Shown here piece after piece: positions 57,601 to 64,000 of a DNA stretch of 64,000 bases. Both the position numbers and the translations under genes were made by a program. Within the stretch, counting starts at the first letter, position 1. Each line of letters begins with the position of its first letter. Origin of the DNA: JAJCYL01 sp963664285 (GTDB taxonomy: Bacteria > Bacteroidota > Bacteroidia > Cytophagales > Cyclobacteriaceae); NCBI GenBank assembly GCA_963664285.2, contig CAXXNX010000007.1:1-64000 (forward strand), written 5' to 3'. Under the pieces are notes generated by a model. The model was not told the origin of the DNA, searched no databases, and was given only the letters and a program-made list of their open reading frames with translations.

Positions 57601-58802
57601 ATATAAGATTTAAAGCAGCAGATGAAGGCTGGCTGGCCAGAAGTGCATCTTTAACTACTCCTTTTACTCAAAACAGAACCATTGATCTCAGTATTAGGGC
57701 ACAAATCGAGCCCTTGCGTGATTTCAAAATCCAATTGGATGCCAAAAAAACTGCAACTGGTAATTTCCAGGAAATTTTCCGATTCGATCCAGGGGCAGAC
57801 ATTAACGAAAATAATGGCTTTACATCGTTGACACCCTCGCGTTCAGGTAGCTACAGTGTCTCATTCTTCTCTATTGGAACAGCATTCCAAAAGAATGATA
57901 CCGCAAATAATTCAGCAGCTTTTCAGGATTTCGAAGCTTATCGTGAGATCATCAGAAGTCGATTACAGGTGGCAAACCCTGCCGGTGAATATGGTTCAAA
58001 TTCGCAAGACGTTTTGATTCCCGCATTCATTGCCGCATACAGCAATAAAAGTCCGGAAGAGGTAACACTGAATCCTTTTCCCAAAACGCCAATACCCAAC
58101 TGGCGTTTGGACTATGCCGGGCTCTCACGGGTACCGGCATTCGCAGCAATATTTTCTTCCATAAATATTACACATAGTTATTCATCCACATACTCAGTAG
58201 GAAATTTTACTAACTCCCTGCTTTATGACCAAAACCTCGATCTCACCAATAGTTTGACTGACTATCCCCTGGCAACCGTGGAAAACGATAATAGCTTGGT
58301 GCCCGTCTATGTGATTACAGATGTGAGCATATCTGAACGTTTTGCCCCCTTGATTGGTATAAATATAAGAACCAAAACACGCCTTACAGCTCGTATTGAA
58401 TACAGGAAAGAACGTAACCTGGCACTACAACTCTCCAATAGTCAGATTACGGAAATGAGAAGTAATGACTTTTCTATTGATTTTGGATATACCAAGTCGG
58501 ACTGGAAAATTCCTTTCAGGGTACAGGGTCGAACCGTGACGCTGAAAAATGATATTACATTCCGGATGAATTTCACCATACGGGATACGGAATCTATCCA
58601 ACGTAAGATTGAAGAAGAAGCTACTGTTACCCAAGGCAATATTAACATCCAATTAAGGCCCACAATCAGTTACATAGTCAATGACCGTCTCAATATTCAG
58701 GCATTTTTTGAACGGACCATTAATGAACCTCGTGTTTCCAGCTCATTTAAAAGAGCGAGTACAGCAGCCGGTATTCAGGTCAGATTTAGTTTAAGCCAGT
58801 AA
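51633..58802 (+). CDS. sprA: SprA, giant T9SS outer-membrane translocon
   Basis: SprA forms the 36-strand outer-membrane channel of the type 9 secretion system and is needed for gliding. The protein has 2389 residues, the usual size. A signal peptide follows the GTG start (MSRQTIRLFVLLIFGFVYKP). Family blocks are visible, for example LIPKLFISPVFDRIFGGSYV, VDIQPNGFVNLDFGARFQRI, TANFDNNNSFDFQNNLKVEY, SLFGVKAQLQFGKLFVTGVA and SYIDDFESAATPFNLG. The C-terminal third is dense in alternating strands and ends in IQVRFSLSQ. No frameshift is found in 7.2 kb, in contrast to the neighbouring accessory genes, suggesting strong selection. It probably exports the CHU_C protein at 26933. Confidence 0.97.
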   Translation: MSRQTIRLFVLLIFGFVYKPGVAHSNTTLSKYYFRQDTIKQDTLKNRFEGPYEPNRRPTYEQKDRFGDPFSNNTSPSPLLLQDPASLKLDVEIDTGMNYTIYEKIGDINYRPTTTMSFEEFNDHVDRQIIKNYWKERSVGLDGESAVSGRQLIPKLFISPVFDRIFGGSYVDIQPNGFVNLDFGARFQRIDNPAVPVRQQRNGGFEFDQQISMNVLGKIGEKLAVTANFDNNNSFDFQNNLKVEYTGYEEDIIKKIEIGNISMPISNSLITGGQSLFGVKAQLQFGKLFVTGVASRQQGRNEVISVESGFQGREFEVRASNYDDNRHFFLGHFFRDNYERWLAGLPQVLSGINVTRVEVYILNRNNDTRTLRNLIALMDLGEGQRIFRSSNPAIGSGNRSEASNESNDLFASLIGTPGIRDVDQVSSLLESGPFNFERAVDFERITAARKLDQREYVLNSKLGYISLLRRLQNDEVLAVGYEYTFNGQPFKVGELTEDYANRPENEVIIMKLLRPTQINTRVPTWDLMMKNVYSLGANQIEREGFILRIHYRDDLTGIDNPSLHQGARTKDQQLLKLLRLDQLNPNNDPQPDGNFDFIEGVTINSRNGNITFPVLEPFGSTLESFFDPVTEINLIDKFVYDTLYRTTKSDAELVASKNKYFILGRLNAGSSNEIVLPGINIAEGSVIVTAGNTPLTEGLDYTVDYNLGKVRIINEGILSSGKQIDIAYEKADLFNFQTRWLTGARFDYKVSDKVNFGATILHLNERPGGISRFSVGNEPTKNTKYGFDVNVTDESRFLTKMVDAVPFITTKEKSIVTFSGEFAQILPGTSNIVDGKGTSYIDDFESAATPFNLGGSGSVLRWKLAAAPETDDGRFDLSAEAGTVLGNAYRRAKLAWYSIDNVFYRGGGPNRPDNIDEDARSNNYVRQINPQEIFPRQDQQVINTNLPIFDLAYFPAERGQYNYNPNLDSEGKLPDPTRNWGGITQGITSDVDFDKTNIEYVEFWMMDPFVTGPDGRSGLFGLSDQQAIMGGELFFNIGNISEDVMKDGRHAFENGLPPEDNSLDVIINEWGRVTNNQFLTKFFDNSTNARENQDVGLDGLRNDREFEFFRTSFIDQLNSGARNQIEDDPSADNFVHYLDPRHNADNEDNKIIDRYKNWNGMDGNSPISNNRSFTTSGTNLPDNEDLNNDNSITDLESYYEYRISLRPQDLQVGRNNIVDEQQLEGRPKWYLFRIPVRNPTRIQGNIEGFKSMRYMRTYLTGFADPVVLRMAKFQLVGSQWRKFTENLFQKGYNEIPEESTSDFLVSVVNIEENSTGSNRSSPYAIPPGINRDRDNTSPIFRRINEQSLQLCVDDLNDRDARAVYKNVDFDLINYGRLQMFLHAEGPNLRDDEVTGFLRLGTDFVENYYEIEVPLKVSPFGNRTNFPEGDLDEIVWPEENEIDISIDDLLTLKARRNRLNISQELLFTDSTGNQRITVRGNPDISSVQVLMIGLRNPESVDQASKSVCLWANELRVTDFNKRAGYAANGRLNIQLADVAKITTSARYVSNDFGGIQQRISERTREETKEYDISANINLDKMIPGNHGVKIPMFVSFEKSVATPKFDPTDPDTPLENSVDAFANRAEGEEFLKIVQDRSERRSINFTNVRKEKVNPESRSHIYDIENLSFSYSYSELTRSNVNTESFVQRSYHGGLGYNFSPAELSVEPFKNVGFLDNPFLKLIKDFNFSLAPNNLSFRADLDRRFTRTQLRNGDLTTDGIEPFFEKLFTFNRLYNMRWNLTRSLSLDYSARVNAIVDEPNEIKENGDLLTKQERKDSIFNNLKHFGRTKNFNQNITATYRLPLDKFPVTDWTSADVRYSAGYIWTAGSFRQADTLGNTIQNNRERGVNGKLDFVKLYNKVKFLKDINTPARRRTSGRGRQPTVNDTTKAGTPGAVKGFFRMLMSLRSINMNYSIREATTLPGFRPRAFLFGLDSAFEAPGAAFIFGSQDPNIRFKAADEGWLARSASLTTPFTQNRTIDLSIRAQIEPLRDFKIQLDAKKTATGNFQEIFRFDPGADINENNGFTSLTPSRSGSYSVSFFSIGTAFQKNDTANNSAAFQDFEAYREIIRSRLQVANPAGEYGSNSQDVLIPAFIAAYSNKSPEEVTLNPFPKTPIPNWRLDYAGLSRVPAFAAIFSSINITHSYSSTYSVGNFTNSLLYDQNLDLTNSLTDYPLATVENDNSLVPVYVITDVSISERFAPLIGINIRTKTRLTARIEYRKERNLALQLSNSQITEMRSNDFSIDFGYTKSDWKIPFRVQGRTVTLKNDITFRMNFTIRDTESIQRKIEEEATVTQGNINIQLRPTISYIVNDRLNIQAFFERTINEPRVSSSFKRASTAAGIQVRFSLSQ

Positions 58803-58856
58803 AATTTTTGACTTTTTAAAAAGAGTGTATTTTTGACTCTTAAATTAGAATAACCA

Positions 58857-59234
58857 ATGAATATTCCAGCTGACCTTCGGTACACAAAAGACCATGAGTG
58901 GGTAAAAGTTGACACCGATACCGCAACTATCGGAATAACTGATTTTGCTCAGAAAGAGCTAGGTGATATTGTTTACGTAGAAATTGAAACCGAAGGTGAA
59001 GAGGTCGGCGAAGGAGAAGTATTTGGAACCGTAGAGGCAGTAAAAACTGTCACGGATTTATTTATGCCTTTATCTGGCACAGTTTCAGAAATTAATCTCG
59101 ATCTGGAAGACAGTCCGGAACAAGTAAATAGTGATCCTTACGGCGGAGGATGGATGATCAAAATTCAGATTTCAGATAAAGCCGAAATTGATAAGCTTTT
59201 GTCACCCGATCAATATGCTGAATTAGTTGGATAA
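58857..59234 (+). CDS. gcvH: Glycine cleavage system H protein
   Basis: GcvH carries the aminomethyl group between the P, T and L proteins of glycine cleavage on a lipoyl arm. The 125-residue protein has the lipoylated Lys-63 in GTVEAVKTVTDLFMPLSG, with the start MNIPADLRYTKDHEWVKVD and the tail GGGWMIKIQISD as usual. It lies 54 bp after sprA; this gene order recurs in Bacteroidota. The T and P protein genes are not in the window. Confidence 0.96.
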   Translation: MNIPADLRYTKDHEWVKVDTDTATIGITDFAQKELGDIVYVEIETEGEEVGEGEVFGTVEAVKTVTDLFMPLSGTVSEINLDLEDSPEQVNSDPYGGGWMIKIQISDKAEIDKLLSPDQYAELVG

Positions 59235-59280
59235 TTAACCCCAACGCTATAAATACCGCATTTTCTTTGTTTGCTGGACT

Positions 59281-59586
59281 TTGATCTTAACTGTGGCTCT
59301 TTTAAGTCCTTATGACAGCCAAAGCATATTTGGTTTTTTAGATTGGCCCGGCAGCGATAAAGTGATCCATGCATTATTATTTCTAATATTCTCTTTGGCC
59401 TTATCTTTGAGTTTAACTAGTTCAAATCTAGCACTAGTGCTATTCATTGGATCGATTTACGGCATAATTATTGAGTTAATTCAAATAATTATGCCAGGTC
59501 GTTCATTTGAAAAATTGGATTGGGTAGCAGATGTTGCAGGAACCTTGTTAGGATATTTTGCATTTATCTACTTAAGTATTAAGTAG
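59281..59586 (+). CDS. VanZ-family membrane protein (start uncertain)
   Basis: This small integral membrane protein has about four helices. Family motifs include DWPGSDKVIHALLFLIFSLA and IYGIIIELIQIIMPGRSFEK, then LDWVADVAGTLLGYFAF. The function is not established beyond the relation to teicoplanin-resistance VanZ. No ATG is found: the open frame begins after a TAA at 59236, giving RIFFVCWTLILTVALL, with only a TTG at 59281 as a normal start. Either it starts at TTG within the first helix or an upstream change has removed the original start. It lies between gcvH and tonB. Confidence 0.75.
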   Translation: MILTVALLSPYDSQSIFGFLDWPGSDKVIHALLFLIFSLALSLSLTSSNLALVLFIGSIYGIIIELIQIIMPGRSFEKLDWVADVAGTLLGYFAFIYLSIK

Positions 59587-59603
59587 GAGAAAAGTTTAAA
59601 TAC

Positions 59604-59635
59604 TTGGCATTAAAGCTCAAACATTTTTATATTTG
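59604..59635 (+). promoter_or_regulatory. Promoter of the tonB gene
   Basis: TTG (59604-59606), a 21-bp spacer and TATATTTG (59628-59635) form a textbook Bacteroidota promoter 25 bp before the ATG. An AGGAG ribosome site just precedes that ATG. Confidence 0.6.
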
Positions 59636-59660
59636 ATAGGAATAACTAAAATTTTAGGAG

Positions 59661-60335
59661 ATGGAATTAAAGAAGAATCCTAATATTGATTTGTCCAAGA
59701 AAGCTGGGTTGTTTTTCAACATTGGTTTAGCGACCAGCCTTCTTTTAATAGTCAGTGCTTTCGAGTGGAGATTCTATGACGATGGATCTTTGGTTGACCT
59801 GGGACAAGTAGATGACAACTTTGAAGATTTGATGGAGATACCTCCTACGGAGCAACCACCGCCACCTCCGCCAAAAGTTCAGCTTCCTCAAATTATTGAG
59901 GTTCCTGATGAAGAAGAAATTGAAGATGAAATCGAAGTAGATCTTGATGTAGAGATCACAGAAGAAACAGTAATTGAAGACATTGTCTTTGAGGAAGCTC
60001 CTGATGAAGAAATTGCTGATGAAATCTTCACCATTGTGGAAGATCAGCCGGAACCAAAAGGAGGAATGCAAGCATTTTATCAATTTGTAGCCAAACAAAT
60101 GAAATATCCCAACCAAGCCAGAAGGATGGGCATCGAAGGGAAAGTGTTTGTGCAATTTGTTGTTGACAAAGACGGATCAATTACTGATGTACAAGCGGTG
60201 AAAGGTATTGGTGCAGGTTGTGACCAAGAAGCCGTGAGAGTTATCCGTTCTTCGCCAAAATGGAAAGCTGGCAAGCAAAGAGGACGACCGGTAAAAGTTC
60301 GAATGATCCTTCCTATCACCTTCAGGCTAGGATAA
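59661..60335 (+). CDS. tonB: TonB-family energy transducer
   Basis: This 224-residue periplasm-spanning protein passes proton-motive energy to outer-membrane receptors. One N-terminal helix (GLFFNIGLATSLLLIVSAFE) anchors it in the inner membrane. A proline stretch (TEQPPPPPPKVQLP) and a very acidic linker (residues ~85-125, rich in Glu/Asp/Ile) follow. Residues ~140-224 are the TonB C-terminal domain (MKYPNQARRMGIEGKVFVQF, VVDKDGSITDVQAVKGIGAG, VRVIRSSPKWKAGKQRGRPV). The start has a clear AGGAG and its own promoter. A terminator follows at 60355. ExbB/ExbD genes are not nearby. Confidence 0.93.
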   Translation: MELKKNPNIDLSKKAGLFFNIGLATSLLLIVSAFEWRFYDDGSLVDLGQVDDNFEDLMEIPPTEQPPPPPPKVQLPQIIEVPDEEEIEDEIEVDLDVEITEETVIEDIVFEEAPDEEIADEIFTIVEDQPEPKGGMQAFYQFVAKQMKYPNQARRMGIEGKVFVQFVVDKDGSITDVQAVKGIGAGCDQEAVRVIRSSPKWKAGKQRGRPVKVRMILPITFRLG

Positions 60336-60354
60336 ATTAACGTAAATGATATTG

Positions 60355-60383
60355 AAAAAAGCCCCTTGAAAGGGGCTTTTTTG
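60355..60383 (+). terminator. Terminator of tonB
   Basis: GCCCCTT (60361-60367) pairs with AAGGGGC (60370-60376), flanked by an A run and six T. It lies 20 bp after the tonB stop. Confidence 0.88.
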
Positions 60384-60556
60384 TTACAAGATCACCTCTA
60401 AAAAGGGCGTCCTTGAAAATTAGTTCAGCGAGAAGAAAGAGGGGTTAAAAATGGGATCAGGATTTTCAATAGAGGAGAGATTGATCATCATACTGATTAC
60501 CTGCTCTTGAAAGAGTACAATTTTTGTTACAAAATAGAGTTTGAAAGTGCGTTTTT
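60384..60556. other. Intergenic, no gene seen
   Basis: About 170 bp between the tonB terminator and the start of the next transposon. I see no reading frame or signal that I can support; part may belong to the transposon's left end. Confidence 0.35.
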
Positions 60557-61731
60557 GGTGTATAGACATAGTGCTTCCTTTGAAGTAGAAAACGAACTTT
60601 TGTTTTTTAGTTATGCGGCCTGTTGGAATGGTGGATCAACTGTATTTAGCAATAGTTTTCTTTTACTAATTTTTACTGCGTTAGCGGTCATCACAGCAAA
60701 AAAGACAAACAGTCTTTCATTTTTCTCTCCTTTAACTTTAATCCTGTTGGTCCCGTAATGAGTTTTGTGGTCACCGAAGCTGCCTTCCATCACTGTAGCC
60801 CTTTGATTGGCGATGAGTCCACTGAGCCGACTGTCTTGTTTAGTAAGAGGTTGGGGGCCTTTCTTAGGAAAGCAAGTGAAGATTTTCTTTTTGGTGCAAA
60901 ATCTTCGATTGGCATTTGTGGCATAGATCAGGTCAGCTCCCAATTGATTAAGTGCTCCAAAGTGTCGTTTGTGCTTTACAGTACTAATCTTGAGCCGGGT
61001 GGATTCATTGAAAGCGTTGAAATTCATACACTCAATCATGCAGATCCCATCCACTTGCAGCATATGTACCTTCATGCCAAACTCAACTCTTTTGTTCTCT
61101 TTTCCCCTGACTATCGGCCTGACATAGGGTTTTGCCAATGATACGATGCGGTTTTTTAACTCTTTGGCCGGGTGGGTTTGTAGGAACTGCTGTTGTTCAA
61201 GTACTTTTTTGATGGTTCTCAGGTAATCTCTTTCCTGCTCATTAAGCAGTGGCAGTTTAGCATCGTTGAGAACTTGTTGAAGTTGGATCAACCCCTTGTG
61301 TAGCAGATACAACAGGGCTTTTTTACGCTTACGTCCTTCTTTATAGGTCTTCCTGCGTCTTTTCTCATAATCGCGTTGTCTGCGCTTTTGTTCAACATAT
61401 TTGGAGCGAGGCCTTTTCTTTCTCACTACTTTACACCATCGGAACAATTGCTTTTCAAACACCCAATGGCAGCATTCCCATAACAGCTTTACATCAGTAG
61501 GAAAACGGATATAACTCTCATAACAGGTAGCGTCCATTAAAAGCACATGGGTATTATTCATGTCTCTTTTCCAATGTTCGATCAATATTTGTTGGAGCTG
61601 TTGCCAGTCTGTATACTCAGCCAGATAACTGCGGATGCGGCTTACGATAGCATTGTCTCGAATCTTCTCTGTGTCTGATAACATTTTGCCACAGAACAAC
61701 TGTAGGCTCCAATCGGAGTTAAAGCGTTCTA

Positions 61732-62757
61732 TTGAAGTAGGCATATAATAAATAATGATTTTGACTCTAAAAACAGCTTGAAATACTTTGTTAAGTCACT
61801 GATATTCAGTATATTAATATCAATTAAGAGTAAAAGTTAAATTTCAAGATATGGAGAAAAAGTATGAAAGTCTAACACTTTTCGAGTTTCAGGAGAAATT
61901 CCCCGATAACGACAGTTGCCAAGAATACCTGGCCGAATTGAAATGGCCCAAAGGGTTTAAATGTGAGAGGTGTGGCCATGACCGGTATTGCGGTGGGAAG
62001 CTGCAGCATACACGGCAATGCACTAAATGCAAGTATCAGGCTACTCCCACTAGTAGCACCCTATTCCACAAGGTTAAATTCCCACTTTTAAAGGCTTTTT
62101 ATATTGTTTACTACATGAGTACAAATAAAAAAGGAATTGCTTCTACTGAACTGAGCCGAAAACTGGGGTTGCGCCAAAAAACCTGCTGGCTGTTCCAACA
62201 CAAGGTTATGAAAGCAATGGCCAGCAGTGGCAAATACCCGCTAATGGGCAAAGTAGAAGTCGATGAAACGGTAGTAGGAGAACAGGAAGAAGGTGTTGTA
62301 GGGCGTCAGAATAACCGAAAAAGGCAGGTTTTAGTTGCAATTGAGAAGAAAGGCAGAGGAGTTAGCCGAATGTATGCCAGGATAATTGACAATGCAGGTA
62401 CCAGGCAGCTAAAGCCTTTTTTCGAAGATCATATATCCTGTCGGGCTAATATCAAAACCGATAAGTGGAGGGGATACATGCCCTTAAAAAATAAATACAG
62501 CCTCCTGGTTCAAACCGACAGTGGAAAGAAGGGTAAGAACTTCCCAGACTTACACAGGACAATTATGATGTTCAAGGCCTGGCTTAGAGGTATCCATCAT
62601 TCCGTAGATAACCTTCAGGCATACATTGACCAATATTGTTATAGGTTTAACCGCAGTCAGATGAAAGGTGGAATATTTGATAATCTGTTGGACAGAATGG
62701 TGAATCATAAGCCTTGTCCTTATAAAATGATTTGTATTTATTAAATGCCTACTTCAA
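61732..62757 (+). mobile_element. IS1595-family element (second type), copy 2
   Basis: This 1026-bp element with ends TTGAAGTAGGCAT/ATGCCTACTTCAA is flanked by GCGTTCTA at 61724-61731 and 62758-62765. It is almost identical to 34938-35963 and is inserted inside another transposase gene. Confidence 0.95.
61851..62744 (+). CDS. IS1595-family (ISXO2-like) transposase
   Basis: This complete 297-residue transposase differs from 35057-35950 at few residues (NKKGIAS for NKKRIAS, QMKGGIF for QMKEGIF). Zinc ribbon cysteines (CERCGHDRYC, CTKCKYQAT) and the catalytic Asp residues (GKVEVDETVVG, NIKTDKWRGY) are intact. It is probably active. Confidence 0.94.
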   Translation: MEKKYESLTLFEFQEKFPDNDSCQEYLAELKWPKGFKCERCGHDRYCGGKLQHTRQCTKCKYQATPTSSTLFHKVKFPLLKAFYIVYYMSTNKKGIASTELSRKLGLRQKTCWLFQHKVMKAMASSGKYPLMGKVEVDETVVGEQEEGVVGRQNNRKRQVLVAIEKKGRGVSRMYARIIDNAGTRQLKPFFEDHISCRANIKTDKWRGYMPLKNKYSLLVQTDSGKKGKNFPDLHRTIMMFKAWLRGIHHSVDNLQAYIDQYCYRFNRSQMKGGIFDNLLDRMVNHKPCPYKMICIY

Positions 62758-63036
62758 GCGTTCTATTAGTTTCTCATCACTGATACTCAGGTAGGACTTA
62801 AGAAACATCAGCGCAAACATCCCTTTTGAGGAAAACCACCGGGGAGCACCAGGTCCGTTATTTTCTTCAGGCAGGCAGTCCGCTAACTGATTCCACGGTA
62901 GACTATCATAAACTGCACCCAATTTACTGCTCTTAAACAAATACCATTTTGGAGTTAAACCATATTCGGGTTGGAAAAGCCTTTTTTGCATTCTAATTTG
63001 TGGTGTTAGATGTGTTCTACACCACAATCTAGCAAA

Positions 63037-63079
63037 ACAAAAACCCCGAAAAAAGCCCTATTCGGCCGATTTCGGGGTT
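63037..63079 (-). terminator. Terminator of the yicC-like gene
   Basis: AACCCCGAAA (63042-63051) and TTTCGGGGTT (63070-63079) are perfect complements. Read on the minus strand the hairpin is followed by TTTTTGTTTTG. It lies about 85 bp after the yicC stop at 63163. Confidence 0.82.
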
Positions 63080-63162
63080 CTTTATCCTTTCAAACCTCTT
63101 TTAACTCTTTGATTATCAGAATCTTAATTTATTCAAAGACGCCCTGAAAACCCGTGTGAGTC

Positions 63163-64000
63163 TCAGAGGAGATTTAGCAGTTGCTCCCTGATCTTTTCTA
63201 GCTCCTCCTTCATTTCGACTACCAAGTGCTGAATAATTGCGTCATTAGCCTTCGATCCAATAGTGTTAATTTCCCTTCCAATCTCCTGGGTGATAAAGCC
63301 CAATTTCTTGCCTTGAGAAAGATCCGACTCAAGGACTTCTTTAAAATAACTCAAATGACTCTTCAGCCGTACTTTTTCTTCGGTGATATCCAGCTTCTCA
63401 AGAAAATATATAACCTCTTGTTCGAATCTGTTTTGGTCAATTGAATCACCACTTAAGTGTTCTTTCAAATTACCATTAATCCTATGTTTAATGGTTTCGA
63501 TCCTTTTAGGGTCTTTCTCCTCTACACGAGCCAGTTTCTCTCCTATCGCTTTAATATTTAATAGTAGAACCGGCAAAAGCTTTTGGCCCTCAGAAATTCT
63601 ATGATTATCACAACCGTCTATAGCCTCTGTTATTACAGACTCCACTTTTGCCCATTCTTTATCTGACGGTTCATTCTCTCCTGCAACTATTACATCAGGT
63701 AACTGAACTGACAATTCAAAACAGTTAACCCCATATTCACCGGTTTCTTTAGATAACTCCTTTAATTGATTATAGTAACCAAGGAAGATATTCTGATCAA
63801 TACGGTTAACATTTTCAGCGGATTCATTCAAATAATCTACTGTCAAGTTTATTTTACCCCTTTGAAGTCTATCCCCCAATAGCGATTTGACCGTCAACTC
63901 GTGCTTGCTAAACTCTTTTGGAAGCTTTATAAGCACATCGAGAAATTTAGAGTTGAGGCTCTTAACTTCAACAGCAATTTTTACACTGGATATTTCATAT
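63163..64000 (-). CDS. yicC: YicC-family protein (5' end beyond window)
   Basis: The gene enters from the window's right edge. The frame is open to base 64000 and reads YEISSVKIAVEVKSLNSKFL before DVLIKLPKEFSKHELTVKSL; only the MTGFG-type start is missing. YicC proteins are linked to RNA decay, and an endoribonuclease activity is proposed. Family features are the N-terminal VEVKSLNSKFLDVxIKLP block, the charged helical middle, and the end LKSHLSYFKEVLESDLSQGK, LGFITQEIGREINTIGSKAN, DAIIQHLVVEMKEELEKIRE. It has its own terminator at 63037-63079. Confidence 0.92.
   Translation of the reverse strand, partial: YEISSVKIAVEVKSLNSKFLDVLIKLPKEFSKHELTVKSLLGDRLQRGKINLTVDYLNESAENVNRIDQNIFLGYYNQLKELSKETGEYGVNCFELSVQLPDVIVAGENEPSDKEWAKVESVITEAIDGCDNHRISEGQKLLPVLLLNIKAIGEKLARVEEKDPKRIETIKHRINGNLKEHLSGDSIDQNRFEQEVIYFLEKLDITEEKVRLKSHLSYFKEVLESDLSQGKKLGFITQEIGREINTIGSKANDAIIQHLVVEMKEELEKIREQLLNLL

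Larger units (their letters stand above)
60611..62991 (-). pseudogene. DDE transposase split by IS1595 insertion
   Basis: The N-terminal piece runs from ATG 62991 (MQKRLFQPEYGLTPKW) to 62758, ending SDEKLIER. The rest runs from 61731 to 60611 (ERFNSDWSLQLFCGKMLSDT onward). Removing the IS1595 and one copy of the 8-bp duplication GCGTTCTA restores LIERFNSDWSLQLF. Motifs are LLMDATCYESYIRFPTDVKL, VEFGMKVHMLQVDG and the C-terminal VMEGSFGDHKTHYG. The DATxxESYxRFPTD pattern is like IS1182/ISNCY-type enzymes. It is inactive while interrupted, but a precise excision would repair it. Confidence 0.85.
60557..63023 (-). mobile_element. DDE transposon (IS1182/ISNCY-like), interrupted by an IS1595 element
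   Basis: A ~1.44-kb element encodes a DDE transposase on the minus strand and has been split by the 1026-bp IS1595 at 61732-62757. The ends are only estimated, from a loose inverted match GGTGTA...ACAT at 60557 and its complement ending at 63023. I could not find a target duplication, so the borders may be off by tens of bases. Confidence 0.55.

Overview
The window looks like a chromosome segment of a gliding-type Bacteroidota, probably Cytophagales-like. The evidence is a ruvA-sprA-gcvH block (SprA is the giant type 9 secretion outer-membrane protein), a large secreted protein with a CHU_C/T9SS sorting domain, a single-subunit b558 succinate dehydrogenase anchor, a DUF4837 lipoprotein, and Bacteroidota-style promoters (TTG, about 20 bp, TAnnTTTG). 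The genus cannot be fixed from the sequence. I recognised no rRNA or tRNA gene, CRISPR array or prophage.

About 30 percent of the window is insertion sequence: five IS30-family copies (3-bp target duplications), three IS1380-family copies (TTAA targets), one IS1595-family element nested in an IS1380, two copies of a second IS1595 type (8-bp duplications, one nested in another transposon), two tandem copies of a 2-kb ISNCY-like element preceded by a 162-bp non-autonomous relative, and one more DDE element. Host genes around them are decaying: an OmpA-type gene hit twice, a lipoprotein gene split by an in-frame TGA, a frameshifted DUF423 gene, a peroxiredoxin remnant with its core deleted, and a membrane alpha/beta-hydrolase gene with two frameshifts. 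This fits recent IS expansion, although some single-base indels could be assembly error.

Layout: 1-4.5 kb, OmpA-type gene shattered by IS elements; 4.5-11.3 kb, tgt, broken lipoprotein, fatty-acid hydroxylase, M20 amidohydrolase, sugar dehydrogenase, DUF423; 11.3-14.1 kb, IS1380 and lhgO; 14.1-17.4 kb, a sulfur-carrier-protein cysteine operon (synthase, JAMM protease, ThiS-like carrier, ThiF-rhodanese); 17.5-21 kb, sdhCAB; 21-25.5 kb, M23 peptidase, FAH hydrolase, M48 lipoprotein, fabD; 25.6-34.2 kb, broken IS30, T9SS cargo protein, MITE-IS-IS array; 34.2-41.3 kb, PNPOx-like gene, IS1595, LysE, GH3, IS30, yggS, IS30; 41.3-47.5 kb, IS1380, broken hydrolase, barrel protein, IS30; 47.5-60.4 kb, DUF4837, maeB, ruvA, sprA, gcvH, vanZ-like, tonB; 60.5-64 kb, nested transposons and 5'-truncated yicC.

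The most interesting system is the cysteine operon. Its leader (about 14.33-14.52 kb) contains a 21-25 codon ORF with seven Cys codons, including three in a row. The ORF ends exactly at a GAAAGGC element that can pair with the 5' arm of a terminator placed just before the synthase start codon. It reads as a ribosome-mediated transcription attenuator sensing Cys-tRNA. The carrier protein ends in Gly-Gly-Ile-Ser, so it should need trimming by the neighbouring JAMM protease before it can carry sulfur.
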